Shown one piece after another: positions 1-10,200 of a stretch of 25,695 nt of DNA; within the stretch, counting starts at the first letter, position 1; every line of letters begins with the position of its first letter. The translations under genes and the position numbers were made by a program. Under the pieces are notes generated by a model. That model had not been told where the DNA came from. It made no database searches and worked only from the letters and a program-made list of their open reading frames with translations. This stretch comes from a virus: positions 1 through 25,695 of IMG/VR virus record IMGVR_UViG_3300047564_002276. One strand, written 5' to 3'.

Positions 1-979
1 AACCAGCGGCCTTGATGGCAACCCAAGTGCTGCCGCTCCAGCAGTAAACGGTGTTATTGCTGGTGTTTAGTGCCAGTTGGCCTGTGAAAACACCACTTGG
101 TGGCAGTGTGGTTACGAGGTCAACAGTGGATTCGTTGGCAAGCTTGACGGCGGTTACCGCTTGAGTGCCAAGCTCGTCTGCCGTGACGACGTTGACGGTG
201 GCGACAGTGCCAAGGCCGAGAGTTGTGCGTTGCGCTGCAGCGTCGGTGTCATCAAGTAGCGCACGGCCGGCAGCAGTACACGCGATTTCTTCGATGGTGC
301 CAGCGCCAGCAGAAGCACGGCCCAGCAGTTTGTCGGTATCGGTGGTCTGCTGGATTTTGCCGAAAGTGACGGCGTTGTCTTGGATCTTTGGCGTGGTTAC
401 GGCGTTCGCGCCGATAGCAGTGGCATCGATGGACGCGGCTTGATATTTGCTGGTACTGATGGACAGGTCGGCAAGCTTTGCCTGGGTTACGGCGCCATCA
501 GCTAAGGCTGCTGTGCCAAGGGCGGTTACCTTGTCTGTGGTAACTGCGCCGTCGGCAATTTTTGCTGTGGTTACCGCGCTGTCGGCAATACCGCCGGTCG
601 GCAGCACCACTTGGGCGTAGCTGGCCCCGTTAAAGATTTGTAGGTTGCCGCTGGCGCTGTTGAAGTAACCACGCCCTTCATAGTTGGATGTTGTAGGAGT
701 GGTGGCTTGGACGGCGATGGTGCTGTCGGCAGCCAGTTTTGCAGCCGAGATGGAGCTATCAGCAATGGCAGCCGTGCCAAGTTTTGTGGCGCTGCTTTGA
801 TCGAGTTTGCTGAGGTCAATCGACGAGGCATCAACCAGATCCAAGCCGGCATCGACCAGATCCTTGACGGTGACTTTCTTGGTCTGGCTTGCTGATATGT
901 CGGCAACGGGCAGCGCGTCGTTGGATGCAACGCTGGCCTTGGGCAGAGCCGTTAATTGGGTAATCCGCTGGTCTGCCAA
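1..979 (-). CDS. Tail fibre protein, N-terminal part (3' end beyond window)
   Basis: The reading frame stays open from a TTG at 979-977 to the left edge (about 326 residues). TTG is the likely start because an in-frame TAG lies only seven codons upstream, no other start codon lies between them, and AGGAG sits seven bases before the TTG. The product begins MADQRITQLTALP. It is rich in Ala, Thr, Asp and Gly, and repeats short units of the form AVT-x-x-K-(I/L/V) at least five times (SAVTTAKI, GAVTTDKV, GAVTQAKL, NAVTTPKI, QAVTAVKL). It also has an RTTLGLGTVAT segment of a kind common in phage fibres. Such repeats suggest a trimeric beta-rich shaft; the receptor-binding tip would lie outside the window. 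It is the last gene of the tail run, 36 bases after the preceding stop. Fibre assignment rests on repeat style and position, not on a recognised domain. Confidence 0.8.
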   Translation of the reverse strand, partial: MADQRITQLTALPKASVASNDALPVADISASQTKKVTVKDLVDAGLDLVDASSIDLSKLDQSSATKLGTAAIADSSISAAKLAADSTIAVQATTPTTSNYEGRGYFNSASGNLQIFNGASYAQVVLPTGGIADSAVTTAKIADGAVTTDKVTALGTAALADGAVTQAKLADLSISTSKYQAASIDATAIGANAVTTPKIQDNAVTFGKIQQTTDTDKLLGRASAGAGTIEEIACTAAGRALLDDTDAAAQRTTLGLGTVATVNVVTADELGTQAVTAVKLANESTVDLVTTLPPSGVFTGQLALNTSNNTVYCWSGSTWVAIKAAG

Positions 980-1015
980 AGCCGGACTCCTGGGACGCTA
1001 GTGCTATAGCTCAGT

Positions 1016-1891
1016 TTAGTCCTCTGTTTCCATCAGCAGGAAGTCCAAGGATTGTTCCAGTTCGACGCGATCGTCGTCTTCCTTGAGGATGTAGCCCGCT
1101 GGTTCGCCTACAAGCAGACGTATCTCGCCAGTGGTAACGAAATCAATCGTGCAGGTGATTGCATTATTTGTATCCACTGTCACGCCAGTTCGTGTAACCG
1201 TGGCTTGCATTTCGTAGTAAACATTATCGAGTTCGGGATTCAGTTCCTTGTCTGTCAGATACAAAGCCAGATCAAATTCACTGCCGATATCAACGCGCTG
1301 CAGTAGTTGCAGCATCAAAAGCGGTGTCTCTTTTACGCCTGTTGTTTTGTAATCAAAAAGGCAATCAATGCTGCCGTTTCCGCTGATTAAACCTGCGCTG
1401 TATTGCTTGCGAAATTTATCGCTAAGGGTTGTGGCATCGATTGTTTCACGGTCCGTATTCAAAGTGTAACCAGTTACATTTCCGAGAATGTTTGATCGTG
1501 CATCCAGAACACTTACATCGATCGCAATCGGATCGCCAGCAAAATCTTGTAGTGCGTATTCTGCGCTTCTTTGATTGTTAACAGCACTTTCAAAAGTTGC
1601 GAAAAAGCGAAGTCCGCCGACTGCGTTTACATGGATGTACGCGCTTATGCTTTGCTGTACCGTCCCAGACGACCACACGTTGGGGTTAAAACAGGCAAGT
1701 CCCCTGGGATCATCTGTCGTCAGTGTGACCCGGTCGCCGATCAGTAGGTTGTCAATTGCACGATCAAAGCTCAGGCGGTTTAGAACTGTATTAACGTCGG
1801 CAGATTCAATTTGATCCGACAGCGATGCATAGGGCGTGGTGCTGCCGCGCTTGAGCCTTACGTTGCCGTACTGTCCTAAAAAGACAGCCAT
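1016..1891 (-). CDS. Distal tail protein with tail-tube-like core
   Basis: This 291-residue protein overlaps the upstream gene by one base (TGATG), so the two are probably translationally coupled. The N-terminus (MAVFLGQYGNVRLKRG) and the part from about residue 137 on (GNVTGYTLNTDRETIDATTLSD, then GLISGNGSID and LMLQLLQR) follow the same order of motifs as the 143-residue protein just upstream and the major tail protein at 11216-11989. In between is an extra region of about 110 residues with the segments LLIGDRVTLTTDD and GGLRFFATFESA. I read it as a tail-tube-like fold carrying an insertion, probably in the distal tail near the tip and fibre. The paralogy is inferred by eye; no catalytic motif is visible. 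Confidence 0.7.
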   Translation of the reverse strand: MAVFLGQYGNVRLKRGSTTPYASLSDQIESADVNTVLNRLSFDRAIDNLLIGDRVTLTTDDPRGLACFNPNVWSSGTVQQSISAYIHVNAVGGLRFFATFESAVNNQRSAEYALQDFAGDPIAIDVSVLDARSNILGNVTGYTLNTDRETIDATTLSDKFRKQYSAGLISGNGSIDCLFDYKTTGVKETPLLMLQLLQRVDIGSEFDLALYLTDKELNPELDNVYYEMQATVTRTGVTVDTNNAITCTIDFVTTGEIRLLVGEPAGYILKEDDDRVELEQSLDFLLMETED

Positions 1892-2322
1892 CAGCCGATA
1901 ACCTCGGTGAAGTCACCGTCCATCGTGAACTGGATCGGCACCACGCTCAGCTCGCCAGTGCTGACGCTCACCTGGGCATTGGTGATGTAGGCGTTGAATT
2001 TGATGTCGTCGGAACCATCGCCGCCGACATTTAGTTCCAAGGCCACGCGATCAGACTCAGTGATGGCACCACCCTTCATGATGCGGCTCAGGAGTGCGGT
2101 GAACTGGGTGTAGCTGGCGCTTTCGCCCGACTCCAGTCTGTAGTACATCAGCGTGGCGCTGCCGGTTGCGCCTTTGACGCCGGGCGTAAAAGTATTGACG
2201 GCGCTGTCAATCGTGTTGGTGCTCAGCAGCTCGACGGTCGTATCAAGGGACCAGTCGCGGATTTTGGCGACAGGGCGACCCGCGTAAACGAGGGAACCAC
2301 TACGCCCGGTATAAAACGCCAT
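1891..2322 (-). CDS. Small tail-tube-like protein
   Basis: This 143-residue protein starts GRSGSLVYAGRPVAKIRDWS. The pattern G-x-SG-x-L-x-Y then V-x-x-(I/V)-RDWS is shared with the major tail protein (GTSGALYY, then VVGQVRDWSFE), but here the two motifs are adjacent with no insertion. The rest is beta-rich with a central G-x-x-G-x-(A/G)-T segment and a C-terminal VSTGELSVVPIQFTMDG, which parallels SLNINPDDAQSVTVNF in the main tube. It is therefore likely a minimal tail-tube-fold protein used at the tail end or tip. It lies between the 124-residue tail protein and the larger tube-like gene, with which it overlaps by one base. The specific role is not known. Confidence 0.75.
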   Translation of the reverse strand: MAFYTGRSGSLVYAGRPVAKIRDWSLDTTVELLSTNTIDSAVNTFTPGVKGATGSATLMYYRLESGESASYTQFTALLSRIMKGGAITESDRVALELNVGGDGSDDIKFNAYITNAQVSVSTGELSVVPIQFTMDGDFTEVIG

Positions 2323-2351
2323 GATCCAGCCGCTAAAGCTTATGTCTCAGT

Positions 2352-2726
2352 TTAACCAACAGCTACAAGACTGACTTGTACGCTGCTAAGTCCTGGATAG
2401 ACCGAAGTTACGCGGGGGGCTTCTTCGTAACGCCAGCGGGTATTTGGCGGTGCATCGATACTGCTGCGGGATCCGCTCCAGCCAGCAAAGACGTTTGAGG
2501 GCAGCGTAAAAGTGGTGTAGGTGCCGATTTGGGCGTTGAAATCATCGAGGAAACTTTGAGCGTTGCTGTCGGTGATGTTTTCGTAGCCCAGACGCAGTTG
2601 AGCGTTGACGCGCCGGGAGCCATACAGCATTCGCACTTCAGCACCGGAGTTGCTGCTAAAGCGTTTAACGGGCCAGTCGCCGGGGTTGTATTCGCGGCTG
2701 GCAGGTTTGATGTCTGGGAAGGCCAT
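2352..2726 (-). CDS. Distal tail protein of a family common in cyanophage-like genomes
   Basis: This 124-residue protein starts with ATG two bases after the stop of the tip gene, so it belongs to the same transcript. The sequence begins MAFPDIKPASREYNPGDWPV and includes VRMLYGSRRVNAQLRLGYENI and TFTLPSNVFAGWSG. I remember similar small proteins next to tip-attachment genes in cyanobacterial phages and prophages. It looks like a compact beta-sandwich without a signal peptide or membrane segment. Position after the J-like protein suggests a baseplate or tip component. The function is unknown and the family recollection has not been checked by search. Confidence 0.75.
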   Translation of the reverse strand: MAFPDIKPASREYNPGDWPVKRFSSNSGAEVRMLYGSRRVNAQLRLGYENITDSNAQSFLDDFNAQIGTYTTFTLPSNVFAGWSGSRSSIDAPPNTRWRYEEAPRVTSVYPGLSSVQVSLVAVG

Positions 2727-2728
2727 CG

Positions 2729-5700
2729 TTACTCCGAGTAGATAAACCGATTTGGGGTGATGACGTCGGTGGCTACGACAGATGCCCCATTTGACGTTGG
2801 AACGTGGCTAGCCACGATGCTCACTAGGCCCTCTTCATCAAGCGTAAGCTGCTCGACCATGTAGACATTTTGCTCCAGTGAGGTATTGCTGGTTGTAAAC
2901 ACGATGCCCCAGTTGTTGGGGTCAGTTACGCGGCCTCCACTGATGGTGATCGAGATGGTCTGTACGCTTTCGCTGCCGGGCCGATATGCCGATACGGAAT
3001 ATGTGCCATCAGCTAACAGATCGGCGGAAAGTACAGCGCCATCCGATGCTCGAATCACACCGTTTCGGGAAGAGTGGTAAGGATTTACCTGTGTAACTAC
3101 TTTGATGTAATTACCTGGGGCAAGGTTTAAGCCGTAAGGCGTGGTTTTGAAGCGGGCTACGTAACGGACATGCCGGCGAATGCTCAACATGTAACGCGCC
3201 ACTTTTAGCGCGTGCTCTTTGTGAGTACAGAAACTGCTGAGGTCGAAAGTTTCCTGCGGATAAGCGGTAGATCCGGCTTCGTTCCAGCGGACGGCGATGG
3301 TGCGGGTTGTGGGGAATGCGTTCTTGTAACCTTCGCGGTAACTGACGATGGCTCGGAAATCGCGGCGCTCATCCGCATCGAGGTAGTCAATCTCGAAGGA
3401 ATCTTCAATGATGTTGCCGTCGCTAAACATCGCAGCAATCGGCAGATTTGATGGGTTGATGTTGCCGTTAGCGTCGTAGGGCAGCGCGGGAACAATCGTG
3501 AATTTTCCGCTGCGAATTACGAACGAGCAGAGGTTGTAAGGCGCCAGCTCGGATACGGTGTCCCGGAAATTGCGGGCATCTGCGATGGCACCATCGAAAT
3601 AGATGTGATTTGTTTTTAGGAAGCGTGCAGTCTGGGAGAAACCGTCGTTGTCGATAAGATCTGGATCAATGACGCTGCCCAGACCAGCGCGATTGTTGGT
3701 TAGTAGGTAATACACCAGATCGCAGAACAGATTGCTGGGTCCCGTTGATCCAGTCAGCCAGTTGTAGCAGTCGACGCCCTTGGGCATCCATACGTTGAGC
3801 TGGTCTACACGATTGACGCTCTTGCTGGAACGTATGACGAGGCCCATTGTTGTGCAGGCATCGTACTGGGGCGCAATCTCCTCACCCGCGTCATCTACGT
3901 TTGCAATCGATTCGTTAATGTAGGAGATTTGATGTTCGGGGCCATCGAAGTGTGACTTTGTTAGTTCGTCGTAGTGACTAACGTCGGCAATCTGAGACAC
4001 ACGCTCAAATGTTCGAGCGTCCTCTGCAGGAACGGTTGTAGTGGTGCTTTGGACTTGTGTGATCGTGATATTTACACCAACTTGAGATAGACCGTTTACA
4101 GATGCCCAGACGTTACCGTTGGTTGGAGTAATAACATCCCGCACAACTTCATTGGCAGACCACTCGCCTGTTGATTTGTAATCGCCATCATTGGCCCCCT
4201 GTAGGGCAATACTGATTGTGTCAGGATCCCACTGGTACGACGTGCCGTATTTGGCCACATATTCTGCAGAACCAAGTTTTGCTTTGCCTCCAATAACAAG
4301 TGCCAGTGTTTTACCTTCGGCAACTTGCACCGTGAACTTGACGTTGTAATTAACCGAAGATGAACCCGATACATAACCCTGTGTGTAGGCAGTAGCAGGA
4401 TTTCCCAAGCGTTCATAACAGTAGCCGCCTTGGGCACCGCCTGCCGAGCCGGAGCTACTTTGCCCTGTGTAGCTGCCGTCCCAGCCGACAGCAGTTGGTA
4501 TGTTTGAAGCGGTTTCTGTGTACGCAGCCTGTGCGCCGTCGATTAGCTCTGAATTACTGAAGTAGTTTTTGGCTAAGACGGACTGACCTGAGCATGTAAC
4601 GCGGATGCTGCCGTAAGAATCGGATGAAAACGTGTTCGCGTAATTTGCTGTGATTTGCGTGCCGGTCATGACGACAAACGTCGCGTCATCGGCTAAGTAC
4701 TTCGACAGCAGCGCACCAGGGCGAGGAACCAAACGGTATTCGTATTGGCCTGGACGTTCTGGTTTCAGGCGAATGAAGTTGTACTGATCGACGGGCTTAG
4801 AGCCGACAATCACAAACTCTTCCCGGATGCGATACCACGAGTAGGGCGTACCATCCGATCTTGCTTCTGCGGGGCGGAATTCAACGGCGAAAGCACTTGC
4901 TCGCGCCATGAACTTATCAATAGTGCCATTGGTTAGGTTGGTGTTGTCGTTGTCAAATTCCAGCAGCTTTGGTGCCCGTGGGACGTTTTGAAAATTACAC
5001 AGCCCACTGGCCTTGTTCCACACTTGGCTTTTGATGCCGATCTCGGTTGTATCTACCGGACGTGTATTGCGAATTGAACCGATAGCAACTTGCGCCAGTG
5101 GCCAGAAAGAAGGTCCGCAGAATCCGTCAGCAGGATTATTTGGTGGTGGATCTGCATCATCTCCGCCGCCTTTGCTGGTAAAAACTTTCTCTTGCACGGC
5201 CAACGTACCAGCGATGCCGATAGTGTTTTGGCTGCCGAAGATTTCGATGCAACGCAAGTTGATGTCAATGGCTGGTCCATTTAGCCTGTAAATGTCGTTT
5301 GTGCGACTTTCAACCTTAAATAGACAGTTTCCGATTTGAAATAATTCGCCTACTTGCAGCGCGATGTCTGCGGCTTGCCTAGCCGAATCTGTTGCATTGT
5401 TGATGTCGTCTACATTTACGCCTGAACTGGCTGGGATTTCAAGATCGCCGCGTGTGAATTTGCGTGTGTTAATTTGGTAAGTAACAAAATCACCGACGTT
5501 GCAGGTGACTTCTGTGGGTGTCGTGTATGTGGAACCGTTAAAAGAAATAAGCCCCATGCACGGGCTATAGCCTGCGCCAACGCCCGGCATACCACCATCT
5601 TTGCCGTCTGCTTTTGGTCCTGCAATCTTTTTGCGTTCTGCCCTAATCCGCTCGCCGCTATCGACGCTTTCCTTCGGGCGGCTAATAATGCGCCAGTTCA

Positions 5701-6544
5701 AACGGTAAGCTGTACCGTTTTTTATTGGATTAAACAGACCGAATGTTGTGGCATTGGTGGGCTGATAGGTCTGACAAAACCCTGGACGATCAGGGCCGAA
5801 TAATGTTGGGCAGACAAAAATATCGTCCCCAGTCCACGGGTCGCCAGAAGATTGCGAGCCGCGTGATCCGTATAAAAAGTTGTTGGCTGTAATGCGGCCT
5901 GAAAGATTACCGTCGCTTGTTGTACCAGGGCGGTAGTAGAAAGCAAAACGGCTTGAATCTTGAAGCGCTAGGCCGTTGTTGCCGATGTAGATGCCAGCCA
6001 GCTCAGGGCGTTTGGCACCGGAACCAATGGTTTCACCGAGAATAAATACCAAGCGAACTGCTTGGTGACTGCCGTAGCTAAGCGTGCGTGACCACACCAG
6101 TTGGGGCTGGGTCATGATGCCGCCAGTCGCGCCAAATGACTGGACTTGATAATCACCAAACAGGATGGGGATCCGGGCGCCGTACTCCGCGATCTCCTGT
6201 ACGCCATCAAAGCCGTAGGTAGCGTTGAAGCGCTGTTGGCCACGTTGGCTGCCAAGGCGGCGCTGCTTGACTGGATCAGCCTGTTCGGGAGCACGTGGCT
6301 TGGGCGTCAGAAGGTAAGCGACGCCTTGAAATACGAGGCCAACAGCAAGACTAATAAGGACCGGAACAACAGGGCCGTTGTTGATTTCTGGAATAAGCGC
6401 GTATTCTGCCGGGCGTTCGCGGCTGCGCTTCAGCGCTTCTGCTGTAAAAAACCGGTATTCGTCTTCTGTGCAGCCTAAAAACTCAATCAGTTGGTACTCG
6501 AACGGAAGCAGGGGGATCCGCTGAAGTTGGAGATTGGTGTCCAC
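2729..6544 (-). CDS. Tip attachment / central fibre protein (lambda J-like)
   Basis: This is the largest gene (about 1271 residues), placed after the L- and K-like genes as J is in lambda. I prefer the GTG at 6544 (MDTNLQLQRIPLLPFEYQL) because GGGGAG lies nine bases upstream. An in-frame ATG at 6592, with GGAG four bases ahead, would add 16 residues, so the start is not certain. Near the N-terminus is one hydrophobic stretch (VVPVLISLAVGLVFQGVAYLL). The middle holds a Gly/Ser/Thr/Tyr-rich region that looks like an inserted beta domain. The C-terminal third, with LNLAPGNYIKVVTQ and a region around FRDTVSELAPYNLCSFVIRS, fits the hub-type fold of phage tip proteins. It probably forms the tail tip and helps recognise the host. 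The gene overlaps the NlpC/P60 gene by 58 bases with this start. Confidence 0.85.
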   Translation of the reverse strand: MDTNLQLQRIPLLPFEYQLIEFLGCTEDEYRFFTAEALKRSRERPAEYALIPEINNGPVVPVLISLAVGLVFQGVAYLLTPKPRAPEQADPVKQRRLGSQRGQQRFNATYGFDGVQEIAEYGARIPILFGDYQVQSFGATGGIMTQPQLVWSRTLSYGSHQAVRLVFILGETIGSGAKRPELAGIYIGNNGLALQDSSRFAFYYRPGTTSDGNLSGRITANNFLYGSRGSQSSGDPWTGDDIFVCPTLFGPDRPGFCQTYQPTNATTFGLFNPIKNGTAYRLNWRIISRPKESVDSGERIRAERKKIAGPKADGKDGGMPGVGAGYSPCMGLISFNGSTYTTPTEVTCNVGDFVTYQINTRKFTRGDLEIPASSGVNVDDINNATDSARQAADIALQVGELFQIGNCLFKVESRTNDIYRLNGPAIDINLRCIEIFGSQNTIGIAGTLAVQEKVFTSKGGGDDADPPPNNPADGFCGPSFWPLAQVAIGSIRNTRPVDTTEIGIKSQVWNKASGLCNFQNVPRAPKLLEFDNDNTNLTNGTIDKFMARASAFAVEFRPAEARSDGTPYSWYRIREEFVIVGSKPVDQYNFIRLKPERPGQYEYRLVPRPGALLSKYLADDATFVVMTGTQITANYANTFSSDSYGSIRVTCSGQSVLAKNYFSNSELIDGAQAAYTETASNIPTAVGWDGSYTGQSSSGSAGGAQGGYCYERLGNPATAYTQGYVSGSSSVNYNVKFTVQVAEGKTLALVIGGKAKLGSAEYVAKYGTSYQWDPDTISIALQGANDGDYKSTGEWSANEVVRDVITPTNGNVWASVNGLSQVGVNITITQVQSTTTTVPAEDARTFERVSQIADVSHYDELTKSHFDGPEHQISYINESIANVDDAGEEIAPQYDACTTMGLVIRSSKSVNRVDQLNVWMPKGVDCYNWLTGSTGPSNLFCDLVYYLLTNNRAGLGSVIDPDLIDNDGFSQTARFLKTNHIYFDGAIADARNFRDTVSELAPYNLCSFVIRSGKFTIVPALPYDANGNINPSNLPIAAMFSDGNIIEDSFEIDYLDADERRDFRAIVSYREGYKNAFPTTRTIAVRWNEAGSTAYPQETFDLSSFCTHKEHALKVARYMLSIRRHVRYVARFKTTPYGLNLAPGNYIKVVTQVNPYHSSRNGVIRASDGAVLSADLLADGTYSVSAYRPGSESVQTISITISGGRVTDPNNWGIVFTTSNTSLEQNVYMVEQLTLDEEGLVSIVASHVPTSNGASVVATDVITPNRFIYSE

Positions 6545-6858
6545 TGCACGCAACTCCCCACGCCCTCCAGAAACAGAATCCCGTTGCTCCATACGACTCC
6601 AAAAGCTCGGTGCTCTGCTGGAAGTAAAAGCACGTCACCATCATACGAAGGCTGTGCAACACGGCTGCCCCACGTCAGTAACCACCTAGCAATCTGACGT
6701 TGACTAGCCTCATACATCTTGGACGTGATTGCTGGGTACTCGATACCAAGTCGGTCAAGCACCGTTGTCACCAAGTGGATGCAGTCGATATGGCCGTCGC
6801 TGCCGTCGCTGCCGAGTTTGTACGGCAGTCCCAGCAGATCAAAACACGATGTTGCCAC
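6487..6858 (-). CDS. NlpC/P60-type tail tip peptidase (lambda K-like)
   Basis: This is a 123-residue protein of single-domain NlpC/P60 size. The N-terminal segment LGLPYKLGSDGSDGHIDCIHL resembles the Y-x-x-G-x-x-x-x-x-x-DC-x-x-L nucleophile motif of this family, giving Cys26 as likely nucleophile. His83 in EHRAFGVVW is a good candidate for the catalytic histidine. In lambda-like phages such a protein is thought to assist tail-tip assembly or local cell-wall cleavage during entry. Lambda K also carries an N-terminal JAMM domain, which is absent here. The gene overlaps the L-like gene by 20 bases and the tip gene by 58 to 106 bases, depending on the latter's start. Confidence 0.8.
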   Translation of the reverse strand: MATSCFDLLGLPYKLGSDGSDGHIDCIHLVTTVLDRLGIEYPAITSKMYEASQRQIARWLLTWGSRVAQPSYDGDVLLLPAEHRAFGVVWSNGILFLEGVGSCVQWTPISNFSGSPCFRSSTN

Positions 6859-7294
6859 TGATCGGGATGCTGCCTACAAGTTTTTGCTGGATCGTCCGGT
6901 TTGGGATATCGCCGCCCACAGCATCCAAAATACTGTTTAACACGAGTGCGACGGCTTCTTGATTCCAGTTGCCGGCAGCCACCTGTCCCGTGTAGTTGTG
7001 CAGCGTGGTTTGAGAGGACGCCGAGTTTGCTGGATCGTTGATGATGCGGACGGAGATCGTGGCGATCCAAGCGTCACGGATGGCTTCATCTGCCCATGAT
7101 CGGGCGATTTCGTTATTGGGAAACGTCAGCGTGGCGTCTATGTTGTCGCCGGAACGATTGACAGTGATGCCGCTGAAGCCGAAGGGCAAAAACGAAAAAC
7201 CGCTCACGGTCTCGCCGATCCAGAAATTCTGAAATTGCAGCGTGGAGCCGCTCGGGCGTTTAAACGTCAGGTAGTGGCCGAGTGCGATGTTCAT
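6839..7294 (-). CDS. Minor tail protein L-like
   Basis: This 151-residue protein sits between the tape measure and the NlpC/P60 protein, the place of L in lambda-type tails. It opens MNIALGHYLTFKRPSGSTLQF and is beta-rich, with a VNRSGDNIDATLTFPNN segment and an ARSWADEAIRDAWIATISV stretch, compatible with the tail-tip hub family. Lambda L carries a C-terminal iron-sulphur domain with conserved cysteines; this protein has no cysteine, so that domain is missing. Its ATG overlaps the tape-measure stop (TGATG). The L assignment rests on position and general resemblance. Confidence 0.65.
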   Translation of the reverse strand: MNIALGHYLTFKRPSGSTLQFQNFWIGETVSGFSFLPFGFSGITVNRSGDNIDATLTFPNNEIARSWADEAIRDAWIATISVRIINDPANSASSQTTLHNYTGQVAAGNWNQEAVALVLNSILDAVGGDIPNRTIQQKLVGSIPISGNIVF

Positions 7295-10200
7295 CAGACG
7301 CCTACCTTCCGGCGGGTGGAGCTACTCATTTGTAAACGGCGAAGTGCGCGAGTTTCGCCTTGCTGAGCACCTTGCTGTGCCGCTTGTGCCATGCCACGCT
7401 GGAACTGTTCGGCGGTCACGTAGTCCACGTTGTTGATGCGCTCGATGCTGTAGCGCACGTCAATGGCGCCACCGCCAGCACCACCGCCATAACTACCGCC
7501 GGATTCACCGTTGCCTGGAATAACGGCAGCACCACGTGCGCCGCCGGCATAGCGTCCCATTGCAGCACGCATCTTGCTGGCTGGGATGACGTATTCCGGT
7601 TCGCCGCCTTCGCCGATTAGTGCATTGGTTGGACCGGTTACAAAGCCGCCTTGGGCAAATGTAAAGTTCGGTGCAAAATTGCCTGCGACATCTGCTCCTC
7701 CCAAAGGATTTAATGCGCCTGGAAGTTTTACCGGCCCTTCCCCACTAAACAGACTGCCGGAACTTCCGCCAAATAACCCAAGTAATTGTTTAAACACAAG
7801 CATTGCAGTCATTTGAGCAATAATCTGTGTGGCCATACTAATAAATGCGTCTGCAATACCTTTGAACAGATTTACAAGGGCTTGTTGTGTCGTTTGAGTG
7901 CCCGTGATTATTCCTTGGAAAGCTTGTCCAAATGCGGATCCAATAGCTTGTGCGCCTTCCACAGCCATATTTATGGGGTTACTAAGTTCCTCAAGGCGTT
8001 GTTTCATTTCGTCGTACTTTTGCGTAACTTGATTATTGGGATCAAGATCTAATCCTCCTGTAAAGCCCAGCATACCTATAGGCCCTTCTCCGGCTGCCGC
8101 ACGTCCCAAGCGCCGTTGAGTTTGCTGATTAAGTATCCCAGACGCATTTAATTGATCGTACAATTCAGCCGTCTGTTGCTTTTGTATTTCTAATAGATCT
8201 TTTTCTTGATTAATTTGATCTGCTAAAGCATTTAAGTATTGAGTCTGTACGACGGCTTCGCGTTCTTCCTCGCTTAACGCTTTTGTTAACAAATCTGTAA
8301 ATGTGTACATACGTTCTATACGTGATTTACTGTACTCAGCTTGTAACTTACTTTCCGCTGTATTAGACGTAAGGACGTCTATTTCTGCTTCTGCAAGCAC
8401 AAAATTGCGCTGGGCATCACTTAGTTGCTGCCGGCGTAAAGCGGCCATGCGCTCCATCTCTTTGCGCTGGCGTTCCAGTTCTCTTGCGGCCTTTTCTGCG
8501 GCTCGGGCTTCTTCGTCCGCCAAGCGAGCTTGTTCCCGCTGAACTTCTGCTGTAATTTGCCGTTTGGCGGTTACTTCAATAAGCTCCCTTTTATTTTTAA
8601 ATACAAGCTCATTTTGTTTAATCAAACCGTCAACTACTTCCTGTGTAGCTTTGACGTTTTCACTGCGTATTTTAATCCTCGCATCGGCTTCATCTTGATA
8701 CAATTGGTTTAATTGTCTCTGTTTTTCTATGCGGATGTTGGTAAGCTTATCTTCGCTGGTAAGGCCGGGTGTAAGAGCTTGAGCAGCAGCTAGATCAATG
8801 GATGTACGTACTACGGTCTGATTTAAATTGTTACGAAATTCTGCCGCTGTTGCAACAGCTTCGCTTAAACCAGAATTCAATTGTGCTATACCTTGGTTAA
8901 TAAAATCCAGCGCGTCTTTGCCTCCAATTAACTGAATAGCAAATTCAGCTGCTGTTTTTATGCCTTTACCGAGAAGACTGAATATCTGATTTACACCTCT
9001 AAAAATTAAACTTACTGCTTCAAGTATGCCGGCTATCGCTACAGCAAGGGGCGAAGCAATTATACCTACAGTAGTTCCGATAGCATTGGTCGTTTTACGC
9101 CACGAATCGCTTAAAATATTTACGCTATTTGCGACATCTTCCGTTACACCGGGTAAGGTTCCCGTCTCGCGTGCTACTTCTTGACTAAGAATTTTTTGTG
9201 TTGTTACAGCATCCCCAACTTGAAGTAAAAGATCTAGTTGAGATTGAATTTCTTTTGTAAACCTTACTCCAGATTCTACTAGCGATGAAAAGTCTAGTTC
9301 CTTAATAGCCGTACCAATGTCGCGGATCTTGAGGAGCGCCTGGTCAAGAACCTGGCCAATAGCGCCGCCTAAAATTTGACCCCCAAAACCACTGCCTACA
9401 AACGACCCGGCGATAGAACCAAGAATTGATCCCGCGCCACCGCCGAACAGTAACGGGAAGCCCGCGCCGAGGGCTAGGTTTTCCCCGAATTTTCCGACGC
9501 TGCGCTGCATACCCCGGAAACCGGGGCTAAGCATGGGACCTGCAGTTGGAAAACCTCCTTCAGGGGCCTGCGCACTTAAACCCCGCATCTGTTTCGCTAT
9601 TCGCTGTTGACGAATAAACTCTGCAGTTTGAGCACGCGCAGCTCGCGCAGCTGCTTCAGTGCGAGCTGTAAACTCTTGTTGTCTGTCAGCTAGCTTTTTA
9701 ATCTGGGTAGCGCTTTCGGCGGCAGCCGCAGCTTGTTGGTCTAAAGATTGTTGAACACGAGCAGCTTTTGCATCAAGTCTTGAATTAACAAGCTGACGTT
9801 CAGCTTCAAATTGATCTTGTAAAACGGCGTTAAGTTCTGCACGTCCTCTACGTTCCGTAAGAATCTGCTCTGTACGACCTCTTAATTGTGAAGCTAAGGC
9901 GATCGGCGAAGCTTGACCTGGACCAATAGGCTCCGTAAAAGCAGTGGCGCCAGCGAGAAACTTTTCTTTTTTGCGCTCGGCCTGTAACGCCACAGAAGCC
10001 GCTTTTTGATCCAGCATTGCGTTTGCTTCCAAACGCCTTTTTTCCTCAAGCGCTGCTAAGGCTTGCTCCAGCTCTTTTGCGCCTTTTCGTTCGGCGAGAA
10101 TTTGCTCTGTTCTGCCGCGTAGTTGTGACGCTAAGGCTACAGGAGAGGCTTGACCAGGGCCGATAGGGCCTGCATACTGCGTAGTTTCCCGTACACCAGA

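Noticed and set aside
571-930. 119-residue minus-strand frame in the fibre region
   Set aside because: It is one frame away from the long open fibre frame with the repeats and is Pro/Arg-rich, typical of a shadow.
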